From NCBI GenBank assembly GCA_023853785.1, contig JAJIRX010000791.1:52799-116798 (forward strand): a stretch of DNA of 64,000 nt, in the 5' to 3' direction. Source of the stretch: Psilocybe azurescens. Taxonomy: Eukaryota; Basidiomycota; Agaricomycetes; Agaricales; Agrocybaceae. A model generated the notes under the pieces. That model did not search any database, was not told the origin of the DNA, and saw only the letters and a program-made list of their open reading frames with translations. Position 1 is the stretch's first letter. Each line of letters begins with the position of its first letter. A program made the translations under genes and the position numbers. Of the stretch, positions 10,916 through 22,605 are shown one piece after another.

Positions 10916-13900
10916 CTACGGCGACACTGGCAGCTTGATAGGCCTCAAGAACGTAGTCACCGTCGCAGTCGGCTGAGGCTTAACGCCATTGCCATGAACA
11001 TTCGGAGGCGCAGATGCCGGAGGCGGGTTCGGCCCGCCGCTGCCATTGGTGTCAGCCGTCGTCGTCGTCGTCGTCGGCCCATTCGCTTTGGCGCCTTTGA
11101 CGCCACCCGTCTGATGAGCCTGGAACAACCCAGCCAGCCCCAAGCTCGAGCTCGCGCACCACGAGTTGCGCGCGCCCTTCCTCCCTCCTCCTCCTCCTCC
11201 GCCTCCCGCCCCAGGCCTTTCAACTACAGACAGCCCACTCGTGCCCGCCCCCGCCGCCACCGCCGCCAAACCCGAACCTTAAATTCGTCTGGCTCTTCTT
11301 CCTCAACGAGCCCACCTTGCTCGCCGCCCTGATCGCAGCGGCGTGCGGCGGCGGCTTGGTCCCCATGGCCAGTCCATTGGGATGGGAGGCGGTGGATGAA
11401 ATAGAGGGTACCGGTGCAGACCCAAAGTCCCATGGACCTGTGAGCTCGACCCAGACGTCTCAGACACAGGCGAAAACCCGGATTCAGCGTCATCCGAGGC
11501 GGAGGCTGAGAGGGAGGGCGAGTCCGGCGGGACGACATCGTCCTGCTGCCCATTCAAGCGTGCTCGTGAGTGGGTTCTGGTTAACGAATGCGCCTTCTCC
11601 GAAGAAGAAGAGGACGACGACGAGGACGACGAGTAGGCGGAGGAGGTGGGGAACATAAGCGGCGGCGGCGGCGGTTGATGTGTGGGCAGGGTCAATGGGA
11701 AGGCGGAGTGGTACCCTGGATCTGGCGCGGCGAACTCGGCACCGGTGTGGGCGTCGGGGTCGTCCCTGTTCCTGTGCCCGTCCCCGCTGCCGCGGTCGCC
11801 GCCGCCACCGCCGCCTGCAGCGAAATAGGCACAAGCGACGCCGTCCCAGGCGTGGACGGAACCGACGACGCGGCGCTCGCACTCACGCTCCCCGCCCCCG
11901 CTCCGCCTCCCGCCTCTCCCGCTCGCGCTCCCCCAACAGCCCCCGCTTCTTCCCCATCCACTCCCGCAGATTCTTCCTGCAATGTGTGACGTACATCCTC
12001 ATCTCGGGCACCGCGCGCTCCGTGAGCTCGAGCAGCGGCCGCGCGAAGCGGTTGATGAAGAAGATCTGGGAGGACGCCTCGTCGAGCGGGGAGGAGGACG
12101 GCGTGACGGTCGGCTGGAGCTGGTACGAGGACTCGAGCGAGGCCTGCGCGGACCATTCGAGCGAGAGCGCGGTCGCCCAGTGTCTGGACACGAGGAACGG
12201 GCGGGTCTGCGGGGTTGTATAGCATGGTAAATAAAAAAATTGAAATAAAACGAATCACTCAATGCGAAAGAAAACCACCAAACTCACAGGATTACTGATG
12301 TCCGCATTCTTCAGAATCGCCTGGCACATCACGACCTGTCTCGTGCACAGCGCGCCTTTCCCGCCCTCGACCACCGTTCGCAGCGTCTCCATGAACGCAT
12401 CGTGCACGCCCATGTCCGTCGCGAGCACGCTCTGCACGAGCAGCTTGCGGAGGTGGCCGCCGTGCGCCGGGTCGTCGAGGAGCACGCCGAGCCCGTGCGC
12501 GCGCATCACCCGCAAGAGCAGCTGCAGGTGCATCTGCTCCAGTGCAGAGCCGGGGTATAGTTTGGTGAGGGGGCTTGTGCGTTTTTCTGTTGTTGTGCGG
12601 TTGATAGGGAGAGGAGGAGGAGGAGCGGGGGAGTGAAGGATGAATACAAATCCACAATCAGCTTCCAGCGTCTATCCCTCCCTAGGCATAGAGTCAAACC
12701 CAAGGACGCACCATAAAGTGGTTATTAAACCCCGGGTGTCCCACATCATGCCCAATCGCTGCCAGATACAGCACAAACAGCTCTCTCAGCCCGAGTGTCG
12801 CAATCAAACTCCCGCTATTGAATTTCTTCTTCATGCTCCAGCGCCGTTCCGCCGGCTCGAAGAGGAAGGAGGGCGGGGGTACAACGCCGGCGGACTTCAA
12901 GTACGATTGGGTCGCTTGCAGGACGTCCAAAGCGTGCTCGAAGTTGTGATAGCTGTTCTCAAGCCGGTAGATCCGCCGAAGATGGTGGATAAAGGCTGTG
13001 ATTTGCTCTATAATTGGGATAGTATTTTAGTTTTTGGCGCTGTTGGGCGTTGCAGACGATCATGATGTGCGGGGAAGGGGAAAGAGAGGGCGAGAAGGAG
13101 GGAGGGGTGTACTCACGCATAGAGATGGGAATCGTCTCTTGCATCCCCTCGACACGAAAGAGCGCCTCGAAAAGCAGAAGGGTGCACGCGAGAACCTCCT
13201 CCTCTTCCAGGAGGTGGGGTTCAAAGTGCCATCGGTCGAGGGCCCAAATAAGCTTCGTGCGCTTGGAGTCGGATATCTTTGGGGGAAGGCTGGTGGTGCG
13301 GTGCAGAATTAGCACACAACTTGGTCGGAGAGAGGGAATTACGCACGAATGGAGGCTGTTATCGTTCACCGAAATCATAGTCTGGGTGTACATGTCGCTC
13401 AGCAGCTCAGCGTACATAGTCCTATATAGTAAGCACATGAATATCGGGGGGTAAAAAGCAGGTCGAAATAAATGAAGAGAGAACACTGACTCGACATCCC
13501 CGGGTCTCCTCCCATCCATCCCTGGCCCTGGCCGCCGAGAGTAGTCTGGTCCTGATCCCAAGACTCCCTGTCCGCAGTGGGGTCGCTGAGCTCATCGGCG
13601 GTGGCAGAAGGGGTATCACCAGCACCAGCAGCGGCGAGGGCGAGGTGGAGGCCGCCCACATCGGCGCTTCTGCGGCGCCAGTCGCGAGGGTACGCATGGA
13701 TCTCGATGGAGGAGGGGCCTGCTGCCCTTGGGACGCCGCCTCCAGATTGATCGCCCGGCACATTGGGTGGGATATGTGGATCGACGACGGCGCTCGAGCT
13801 GGTTGTGTGTATAGCCTGGGGGTGTGGGGAAGTGATGGAGAAAGATAGTAGAGTAGGTCAGTGAGGAGAAGAAAAGAAAAAGCAAAGTGAAAAGGGATAA

Positions 13901-14018
13901 GATCGGTAAGGTTGGGCTGGGAAAGACAAGGTACGAAAAAGAGATCTGTTTCTGCCAAGAACGGCTCAACTCTCTCGTGGCCGTAGCGTGCGTCCCTATT
14001 TAAACAAGACCCCGGCAA
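10916..14018 (-). CDS. Class I 3',5'-cyclic nucleotide phosphodiesterase (PDE2-like), frameshifted, 5' end unresolved
   Basis: Hydrolyses cAMP and so dampens cAMP-PKA signalling. Seen on the minus strand: YHNFEHALDV, the metal-binding HDVGHPGFNN, LLVQSVLATDMGVHDAFM, CQAILKNADISNP, then RPFLVSRHWATALSLEW; this is the complete PDEase I core. Introns: 13934-13816, 13490-13422, 13346-13290, 13116-13008, 12711-12587 and 12287-12207. A frame change occurs in the G5 run at 12569-12573 (C5 on the coding strand) just after the exon start KNAQAP. The Ser/Pro/Gly-rich, GC-rich tail (10916-11950) changes frame about four more times, so its true stop is uncertain. The most upstream exon seen reads RDARYGHERVEPFLAETDLF with no ATG; tRNA genes begin 52 nt further upstream. 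The N-terminus is either missing, in unrecognised exons, or truncated. Enzyme class is certain; cAMP preference is inferred. Confidence 0.9.
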
Positions 14019-14070
14019 CCGATGAATACATATTTATAACAAAATCCACATCCACACAAAAGCCAAAATC

Positions 14071-14188
14071 CGTCACCTGAGCGATTTGAACACTCGCGGG
14101 CAAAGCCCAACCGCTAATCCAGCACCCTTGCAAGTCAGAAACAAGCTCATGTAGCAGGCGATCCCGTTAACCACTCCGGTAAAGTGAC
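14071..14188 (-). tRNA. tRNA-Ser(GCT) with 36-nt intron, copy 1
   Basis: Decodes AGC/AGU serine codons. The acceptor stem GTCACTT/AGGTGAC pairs over seven bases with one G-T; D stem CCG/CGG; anticodon stem ATCGC/GCGGT with loop CT-GCT-A/A; long variable arm (TGGGC-TTT-GCCCG region) as in class II serine tRNAs; T stem GAGTG/CGCTC with loop TTCAAAT. A 36-nt intron sits one base after the anticodon, the canonical nuclear position. Exons: 14188-14152 and 14115-14071. A T4 run just downstream (14068-14065, minus strand) fits a Pol III terminator. Confidence 0.93.
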
Positions 14189-14252
14189 CACCCTCAAATT
14201 CACCAGCCACCCACACACCAGAAATTAAATCTAAGAAATACCACCAAAAAAG

Positions 14253-14367
14253 CGTCACCTGAGCGATTCGAACACTCGCGGGCAAAGCCCAACCGCTGAT
14301 GGAACACTCGCCAGTCAAGACTGGCTTATATAGCAGGCGATCCCGTTAACCACTCCGGCAAAGTGAC
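14253..14367 (-). tRNA. tRNA-Ser(GCT) with 33-nt intron, copy 2
   Basis: Same fold and anticodon as the copy 64 nt downstream. Exons 14367-14331 and 14297-14253, intron 33 nt. The mature parts differ at two places (G versus A at position 9; T loop TTCGAAT versus TTCAAAT), while the introns are unrelated in sequence. A T6 run follows directly (14251-14246). The pair is a tandem duplication whose introns have diverged freely. Confidence 0.93.
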
Positions 14368-17300
14368 TTGGAAATCGGTTTGAAGACTAGTCTACCCAAC
14401 TACCGTAATTATGACTTGCCACTAACCAGTCGCAACACAATTAAAACAACATCATGATTTTTCGATGATGTCGATGAACATCTATCATTGTTCCCAACAA
14501 TTTAACTAGTCCAAGATCATTTGCTATTGAAGTACTGATGCATTGCTGACCCAGACTCTCTCCTCACCTTCCCCATCTCAAAGTTCAAACGCCATCTGGA
14601 TTCTGGACTCATTTCCTAAATCTACTCCACGTGAAGTCTTCCCAAAATACTCCATTAATTCAATTACGGCTGCCGTCAAGGTATCCGGGGGTATCCCTCA
14701 CGGGAGCATTCAATCTCCGCAAGGCACCAAATATTACAATGCCGTCACCCCTGTGGTCAAGGTGCAAGGGAATTCAAGGGAAGGAGGGAGGACCGGCCGG
14801 CGTCCGAGTCGATAATGATATTCACGTGTGCAACCACGACGGGAGACCGTCGTGCGTGCGAGCGAGCGAGCGAGAACTTATGCATTCGTTCCGAGTCATC
14901 AAGCTGAATTCGAAGCCGACGGGCGTTTTCATTCCGGCGCACGCACACACGCGCTCCAGGTCGAGTTTTTTCCAGATTTTCGCGGTCCTCCACGTTTTGA
15001 GGCCCCCCCTTAATATTGCTTATAGCCATGGACATATGCAAGCATATGAAGCGCAAGTGGTGATACCCGGTGGGGTACATATGAAGCATATGAAGCGCGA
15101 CTGCGTCCGTCGACCCTGGCCGCCGACGCGCGGTGTTGTGCTGTGCCAAGGACTTAGGACTCTTCCTGTCAACTCTTTTTCGATTCCTTCTGCAGTGTAC
15201 ACCCTCGGGGCGTGACATGCAGAAAGTGGATGTGGATGTGGATGCTCGCCTATTGGTATTCAAATTATTACTGGAAGCGAACGGTGGCGCGCTCTGAGAA
15301 ACATCTATATATGGCACCTATGCTTAGTGAGTACACTTCCCGCCTTCGTCTCTCCTAGCCCTTCTTTCCCCTCCTTCAAGTTCTCTTCTTTTCTCTCTCT
15401 CTCTCAAGACCTTCTCTTCTTCTATCTTCTCTCTCTCTAGATCTCACATTGCGCTTGAAGCTAGACACTCAAAGTATCTATTACTATTAATACTATTGTT
15501 GAACTTGAATACCACAGGTAACAGAACTGTCTCATAACGGCCTCCCGTAATTCCAGCCGCTATCTGCTATTCGCTATGTGTGCTTCATGCTCATAAAGTA
15601 CGTATGTACAGTTAACGAGGCTCGTAAGCGCCGTGCCACGACGATTACAGGTCTTTAGCGCGCGGAGCGGCGTGGCGTTCCGCCACCAACTTTTTCAGGT
15701 TCCCACTGGTGTCGACTACGGACACAGACGGGAAGCCTAGTGGGAAATCTCGCAAAAGAGCGCACTATTGAATTGAAGTCAATGGCGACTGGACGGCGAG
15801 GTGAGTTCACCAGCAATCTCAATTCGCAATACAAAGCAGCATCACGCGCCGCTTTTTTTTTTAACCACCCCGGGCCAGCGCCAATGCCAAACGTCAACGC
15901 CAACAGGCTCGAGGTGGCATCAGACTGCAGACGAACGTAAGTAAGTAGCAATCTAATTCAATTCGACACAAACACAAGTACTCACATACGCATCACATTT
16001 GACACTTTGCTTCGGATAACCTCTGTTGTTACCCGAATGGTCGTCGTGGAGCTCCGCGCCAGTGGCAGTGAGTGTGGTTTCGGGCTGCTTCGGGATCTCC
16101 TTTTAATTTTTTTCTTGGTGGCGCCTACCAAGAATTCATCGCATGTTACGTTGCGTACACGCGCACGCACACGATGCGAGAGCGAAAGCGAAGGAAGCTT
16201 CGATTCGTTCTGTGCACACGCCCACGGTGCCGCCACCATCAGTGCTGAGTTTTTCTGAAGAGGAATTCGCTCGAGCGACGAGGATGGGATGCGACGATGT
16301 CTCGTTGCCCGGAGCTCGAGCAATTTATTCTTCGTTATTACTGGCGACACTTTGGATTTTACTACCACCGAGAACTTGTCTCCGCAATGATTAATTACTG
16401 CAGTGCTCAGTAGTACTCAGCGCTCAGGCTTGCTTTGGAAAATGGTATTTTCTCTGGGGTTTATGCTTCCTCCCGAGTTTCCACTTTTCTTGCAGTACGG
16501 GACAGGCGCATTCAATCATTTAACTTGAAGGATCGCAATTTTGTCAGAATCGTCTCGAACTCGGACTGTTCTGTTCTGTTCGCCGCTCCGATTCTCGTGA
16601 CCGGTGCACCAGGATAATCCTATGAGTCAGTCAGCACGCTAGCTACAGAACACACCCCCATGATACCATTCTCTATGCAGCTACGTATCATTTGTTTTAC
16701 TTCTTACTGTAAAGTTTTCAAATGCCCCCGGTCAGGACTTAGCGGTACGCAGGCCATTTACGTTTTGACTCTCGATCGATGCCTGCCCCCTCAAGATTAC
16801 GACAATACGAAAAGACCAAAAATAAACACATACCGTTTACCGTGTTCCCTTATGCACCGGCGGCCGTATGTCAAGCTGAGGCTCACGCAGACGGCCCGCT
16901 GCAGGGATGTGACCTGGTGGCCATTGGATAGAGGACGTCCACGACTGGCATAATGCCAAATGAAGTCGTCGACGGTGTGCCCATCGGACAGCCATGCAGC
17001 TTCTCTCAGAGTGCAAGTATCACTGGCAGTGGCACTGAAGTACGTTTTTTCTCTGTTGTTACTCCACTTTGACATGAGAGATCAAGTCTAGAGTCGTCGA
17101 GGCTTCACGAGCTTGGCCGCTTTATCTACCCAGAAGAATCACGAAGGTTTTTCTGTCCTGTTCTTCTCTTTTGTGCTGCGTTGGTCGGGTAACAGAGATA
17201 GGCACTTTGAGTGGTGCCAGGAGGCCATTTGAGCTTCTGCATGCCCCGTTGGATCGACAGATCCTAATCTGCCCTCGTCGTCGGATTATAAGTGGCCTGT

Positions 17301-20300
17301 CTTTTATCCAGACTGATTATTTGTACGTTAGAAAAGCCTTCAGCCATCATACGCGCAGACATAAACTGTCGTTCATTTTGTTGAGTGTCTAGCGTTTTAA
17401 CAAAGAACCTACATCATCACATTCTAATCAGGCCAGCGCTGATCATTGTAATTGGCCACGATGCCACTCGTGGCAAAGGTTTCTGTGCTGAAGTCTTCAC
17501 AGAGAAGCACTGCATCTCCAATGACTGGCCTCGTCGCTTTGATTGGACAATCTGATATCTGGAAGGCATACTTAGTCCAGAAAGCCAAGAACGATATATT
17601 TCTCCGCGGTCTTAGTGATTGTTCGCAGGCTTACGTTCCCTTGAGGTGGAGCAGTTTTGATATACCTATAGGTTTGGGAAATCCGCTCTTTACGGGTTGA
17701 GGACACTTCGTCCTAGTCATTCTCAAGCCCAAGCCCAACGCCAACTTTGATACCTGCTCAACATTGCTATAGTAGATATTCGACCTGTTTTGTCTGTCAG
17801 TTATGTGTCCAATTTCACTAACGCCGACTCTTTGTCTTGGTGCTACAGCTTGAGCCATTAGAAGCCTTCACAGAAGAATCCAGCCAAGGCTACGAACATC
17901 CTCACACGTTGTTCATTAGGTACAAGATACTATTACCCCCGTCACCAATGCTACAAATCTCGGTCTGCCGCCGCCATGGTTGCCACTATCTGACCTCTCA
18001 CAGGTTCTACAAATAGTAATGATGTCCATGTGGACAGCACCACCTCTCCTGGCCTCCCTCCTGGAGGTTGGATAGTATTCGAGCTTATATGGCCCAGCTA
18101 GTCGGCGAGTTTCTCGCGCATTTGAAGTATCCTGGAAGTAGTACTTGCTTACGCATAGTGTGGGTATTTGACTCTGGATAGCTCTCAGTAGGCGTACTAT
18201 AACAACGGCCATTGCTTTCGCGCCAATATCCGTAAGGCGAGAGTGACAATCCTGAGACCCAGGGTATGTGAGGTTTATAATGAGCTTGAGGAGAAACAAT
18301 TACCAGCATGATTGTTGCCGAGCAGCCTTCCAAATCAATTGAGCGGAGCTAAGACTGCCTATTACCTCGGCTAAAAGATAATAGAGAGTGTGAGTGTACC
18401 GTCTTCATCCGAGGTCGAAATTAGCCCTGGTACCCGAACAGCTGTTTCAATGGGCTTGTGTTCGGGTTGTGCTCCTTTAGACATCAAATTCATCTAGTTA
18501 TCTGCTTTTGTAGACATATTCTGTTTCCAATGTCTGTGTCTTGAACTACAGGTCATAGAGGCTTATATAATAAGCGCCCACAAATGCTCCACAATATGGA
18601 CAAGGAATCTGGAACATGCCGGAGTATTTGATGCGCCACCGTAATTGCTGCCTGATGCTTAACCCTCACCTCTGACCCATGGATTAGTCCGCATTGGCAT
18701 CTCGAACTTCATGTACACAATTCAATTATTTAAAAAAAATGGACACCAACTTCCGCTTATTCACTAGCAGCACTATCTGGTTCCGCTATTCCAAGTGGGA
18801 GCAGAATCTGGTACGATTTTCGCAGTGAGGCTTCAATTGTGATTGCTTAGGGACCTGTCATATTATAATAGGTATAGTTCAGCATAGATTTTCCCCTTCC
18901 TGACCAAGCAACAAAGCATGTGGCCTATTACTGACCGTGCAAGGATCATACCTGTCATCCCTGACCACTTTCCCCATCAATTGCTTTGCTCTGCTGGCTG
19001 CCTTGAATTTCTGGGCCAATTTCGAGGAACAAGATCTTTTCATGCCGAAGAGAAGTGGCCCTTAGGGTTGGAACTGGGTCCCTGTTTTGATTCTTGTTAT
19101 TAATAATATAATCTCAAATATGATGTGAGTTTTGAAGTCTACTGATTCTCTGCTCTGGGATAAACTTATAGCGTAGAGTCCGATAACAGCTTTGCAGTAT
19201 AGTTATTTTATAGCCTCTAAGGCGCGGGCCCCTTCCTTTGCTTTGTGTCTACTCGTACATTAAGCTTGTTTCGTCATCGGTAGTCCTCTGCACCCCAGAG
19301 GGCCCTCACGTCCCCCTGCCGGGCCCTCGTTTGGGACGCTCCTCTAAAGTCGGTGAGTGGTTTATTTTCTGCGGCGGGAATCGTTCGACTCGTTTTTTCT
19401 CTAGGTCGCCCGTCCAATTTCTTGGAAGGCACGTGTGACCTTGTCGGTCCCCGATCCTCATTGGCGTTCGTTATGTGTCTTCGGGCGGATCTCTGGTGGC
19501 TGGGTATTACTATCATATGGGAAGGTGTTGCTCGAGCAGTATCGTTATAACGTTGGAGATAATCAACCCTCTGAGATATGAGTGCTCTTCGTCCATATCA
19601 GATAGTTCTGTGAAGCATTTCAAGTCTTCGGTAGCGCGTGCAGGTTGAGCCGGTGCAAACTCTAAATTTAACCTTCTCCGGCTGTTATAATCCATTGTCC
19701 ATGGGCCTCAGATTCTCTGTACCCGAGAAGGATTCTCGTCCTTTCTCAGAGTCTCAATCGCAGGTTCGTTGATCTCGGACTGATGTCTAACAGGAGTAGA
19801 GGGGTATCTTGATCTTTGTTTGCATATACACTTACTCTCCAGTGTGGCAGTTGAGCGTTATCTATTAAGTGCTTGATATCCGCTTCAAGAGCTTCGGTTC
19901 ATCTTTTTACAATTTCTGTGTTGCTTACCCGTAAGCTGAGTGCGCATCATAATTATCGTCATGTCCGGAGAAACTACTGGCATTCAAGTCAATGTTTAGA
20001 GGTCTAGATGGGAGTGACGCTCAAAATTTCCCAAATCACATCTCGAAGATCTGGGGGTGGCTTGGTGACTCCACCTTGAGGCCAGCTTTTGTCATCGATT
20101 GTGGTGGCAATACGCATGAGGTATTATTTTAAGATCCCCAATCTAGGGAAATTTCATTTGTTATGATGCTTCAAACAGATAATCAAAAGCGGTCTTTTGC
20201 CTTAGACTGGGATGCGAATCGAAGTTCTTCTGTAGATCGGCCTGCGAACCGGATCCTGATAGTACTCCTAAGGACTAATGCTTTGTGCACAGCATATTCT

Positions 20301-21447
20301 ATGCACGACTTGAGAGCGCTCAGGGTGACTGATTTTTAATGACTGATTTAGATTAAAGAACAGGAGGAGTCTCTTCGGCGGCCGAGTCCCGACTGTGGTA
20401 AAAATAATGTTCATCTACTCAATTGAATACGGTCGTCTGCTATAACCGACATGCCTTTTCTTAATCACCAGCCTGCCTTAATGTGAATTTAGGGACCATG
20501 CCTTTTATGGGGTCATAATACCCGACAGCCTCGAGGCCATTTGGGTGTATTTCGAGCAGATCTACATGGCGTCAAATGCCGTCTTATTTATCCTTTTCAG
20601 CTCTTGCTGGACATCAATCGATTTTGTAATCCAGACACTGAGCTGTGAGTCCGCGATTATTCCTGGGCTTGCGTCAATCTTCATGATATGTCATGAACCT
20701 ATTATCCGATCTCGGAACGGTTAGGAGGGAATTCGCATGTTGCAATGCTCATCACTATATTGACTGGATTATAATCGGATCTCACCTGATCTTACCTTGA
20801 TGCCCGTCAACTGGTCTGATCTCACAAGTGTCTACGTAATAAGGTATCAGGATGCTTTCATGTATAGGCGAGTACTGCCACTGGGGTCAATACAGTACAC
20901 GTGTTGATAATTCTGTCGATCCATGTCACGTGAGTAAGAACTTATCTAGCAAGTCATCCATTACTTGGACCCTCTTCGTAATTCTGTTATTTCCGGTTCT
21001 TTGATCTTACGAATATGTCATTTCAAGTATATCGCATGTTCATTATGATACTATTATTTCGTCAGAGCTTTTGTTATCTCGGGTTTACTTGCGTCATTGA
21101 CAACAACGCTTTTCGACGCACAGCACGAGGCCGCTTCGACGGTGTTCTGTCCATTCATTTCACTCAACTTTGAGCGGCGTATCTTTCTCAGTTCGTGGAT
21201 TTTGCACGGCCATGTCTGACAGAAGTCAAACTTGTAAACCTTGAACTAAATCTTAAGACATACATACGTAAGTACATATTTATGCCTTGAGTCGTGCCTT
21301 TACTCTCCGTGTGAATCTAATCTCTCTTCTGTGTTGACATATTCTGGTACTCACGTGTTATGTGTGGTAGTTATCATTCACCACTACACTCTTGCCTTTA
21401 ACGACAGTTGACGACCTCTGAAGTATTCTGGGGGAGCCCATCACTGC
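14368..21447. other. Gene-poor region, about 7 kb
   Basis: Only short open frames on both strands; none shows a family signature or a convincing exon chain. 15020-15530 has promoter-like structure: a short direct repeat, a TATATATGG box near 15306, then a CT-rich stretch with CTCTCTCTCT runs (15380-15440). 16.4-21.4 kb is AT-richer with nothing I can name. Degenerate transposon remains are possible but unproven. Confidence 0.5.
15031..15098. repeat. Direct repeat of a CATATGAAGC-containing unit
   Basis: A unit of about 23 bp (ACATATG-A/C-AAGCATATGAAGCGC) occurs at 15032-15054 and again at 15076-15098 with one difference, 45 bp apart. Each unit is itself partly palindromic (CATATG twice). It sits about 220 bp upstream of a TATA-like CTATATATGG. 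Confidence 0.6.
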
Positions 21448-21840
21448 ATGACATTTGTAGATATTCCAGAAGATGTATCCAAAGTGATGGGTAAGCCTCG
21501 TAACTTGACTCTCCCTAAAGCAATCAAACGGCGAGGTGTAAACCGTATGGATGCATCAAAGTTCGACCCTGCATCGACTACCTACAACGAGGCCGTCGCA
21601 TCTGGTCATTTGTCTTTTGGGAAGGCACCCTCAACCTGTCAAAGTTTTCTCAAAAAAGGACAGTCTAAGCAATATCGGGTGCAGGTACATCTTTCTATTT
21701 ATAGTAGCATTGGGTATTTTAGTCCTTGTTGGACGGCCTTTTGTGACACATTTTATCGTCGAGAAAGACAAGATATCCATGGTCAGGTCCGGACCCTCCG
21801 TTTGAGGTCCCCAAATCGTCTAGTACGAGTTTTTCAATGA
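21448..21840 (+). CDS. Hypothetical small protein, doubtful
   Basis: Open frame from an ATG at 21448 (MTFVDIPEDVSKVMGKPRNL) for 130 codons. No family recognised. After about residue 78 the neighbouring frame carries a hydrophobic, membrane-like segment (YIFLFIVALGILVLVG, near 21690-21750), so a frame change there would give a protein with a single C-terminal membrane span. It stands alone in a gene-poor region. Either a fast-evolving orphan or a chance frame. Confidence 0.22.
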   Translation: MTFVDIPEDVSKVMGKPRNLTLPKAIKRRGVNRMDASKFDPASTTYNEAVASGHLSFGKAPSTCQSFLKKGQSKQYRVQVHLSIYSSIGYFSPCWTAFCDTFYRRERQDIHGQVRTLRLRSPNRLVRVFQ

Positions 21841-22605
21841 TATGATATACCATTTATTCTACTTCGCATGTGAGTGTGTTGGCTGCTGGAGGAGATGTCT
21901 GGAGAAGATGCTGTACTAGGACTATAGTACTAAGGTGCTTTAGAGGAAGATGCTACTGATGTTTTGCGACTAGGAATAAAGCTCTATTAAGTCTCGTGAT
22001 GCTATGAATTACTCGTAAGAGAGGGGCACCGAGCCAGGCAATATGACATATACTGCGTGGAAATGGCTCTGGATAGGACAGCACATAGAAAACGAAAGAA
22101 TGTTGACCAAAACAAAGAAAGCAGGAGTGTAGCGATGAGCCTGGTAATAGCGGCCAGTACGACGAGAACCATTGAGATCTATAATAGCATGGATGTATGG
22201 TTATGAGACATGAGCATTGATGCTTGGACCCGCCATGCGTATTTTGCGGGGAGCTTCATGATATGCGACGTCTTGTTTCCAAAAATACAAAAAGGGGACA
22301 GTTATGGGTCCACTTTGCCCAAGAAAGTGAAGTGCGCCACATCTGGGGCTAATATGTCATTATTTGATCAGCCACGATCGGACAAAATTCAATTTGAAAT
22401 TATAATTACCAAATTTTCTGGCGAATAAAAGTCGGTCCCGCCCTGCGCCTTCTGCTCTTACGCTCCTTTACTAAACCCCCACCACGACGACAGAGGCGGG
22501 CATCACTAACTGCTAAGGAAAGGCCCGCCGTTGCTTATACTATGCCCAATGCCTGCCCCTGTCTCCGGGAGCGACCACCTTCTATTTGAAGCAAGGTTCA
22601 TCGCA
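21841..22605. other. Intergenic, nothing recognised
   Basis: No open frame with family features. Short frames over 22531-22873 on the plus strand are shadows of the minus-strand gene that ends at 22606. Confidence 0.45.

Noticed and set aside
11490..12262. Several long Arg/Pro-rich frames on both strands
   Set aside because: Shadows of the GC-rich phosphodiesterase exons and tail; the true frame carries RPFLVSRHWATALSLEW.
15060..15528. Solo LTR bounded by TG...CA
   Set aside because: No target-site duplication and no second copy in the window; kept only as a hypothesis in the findings.
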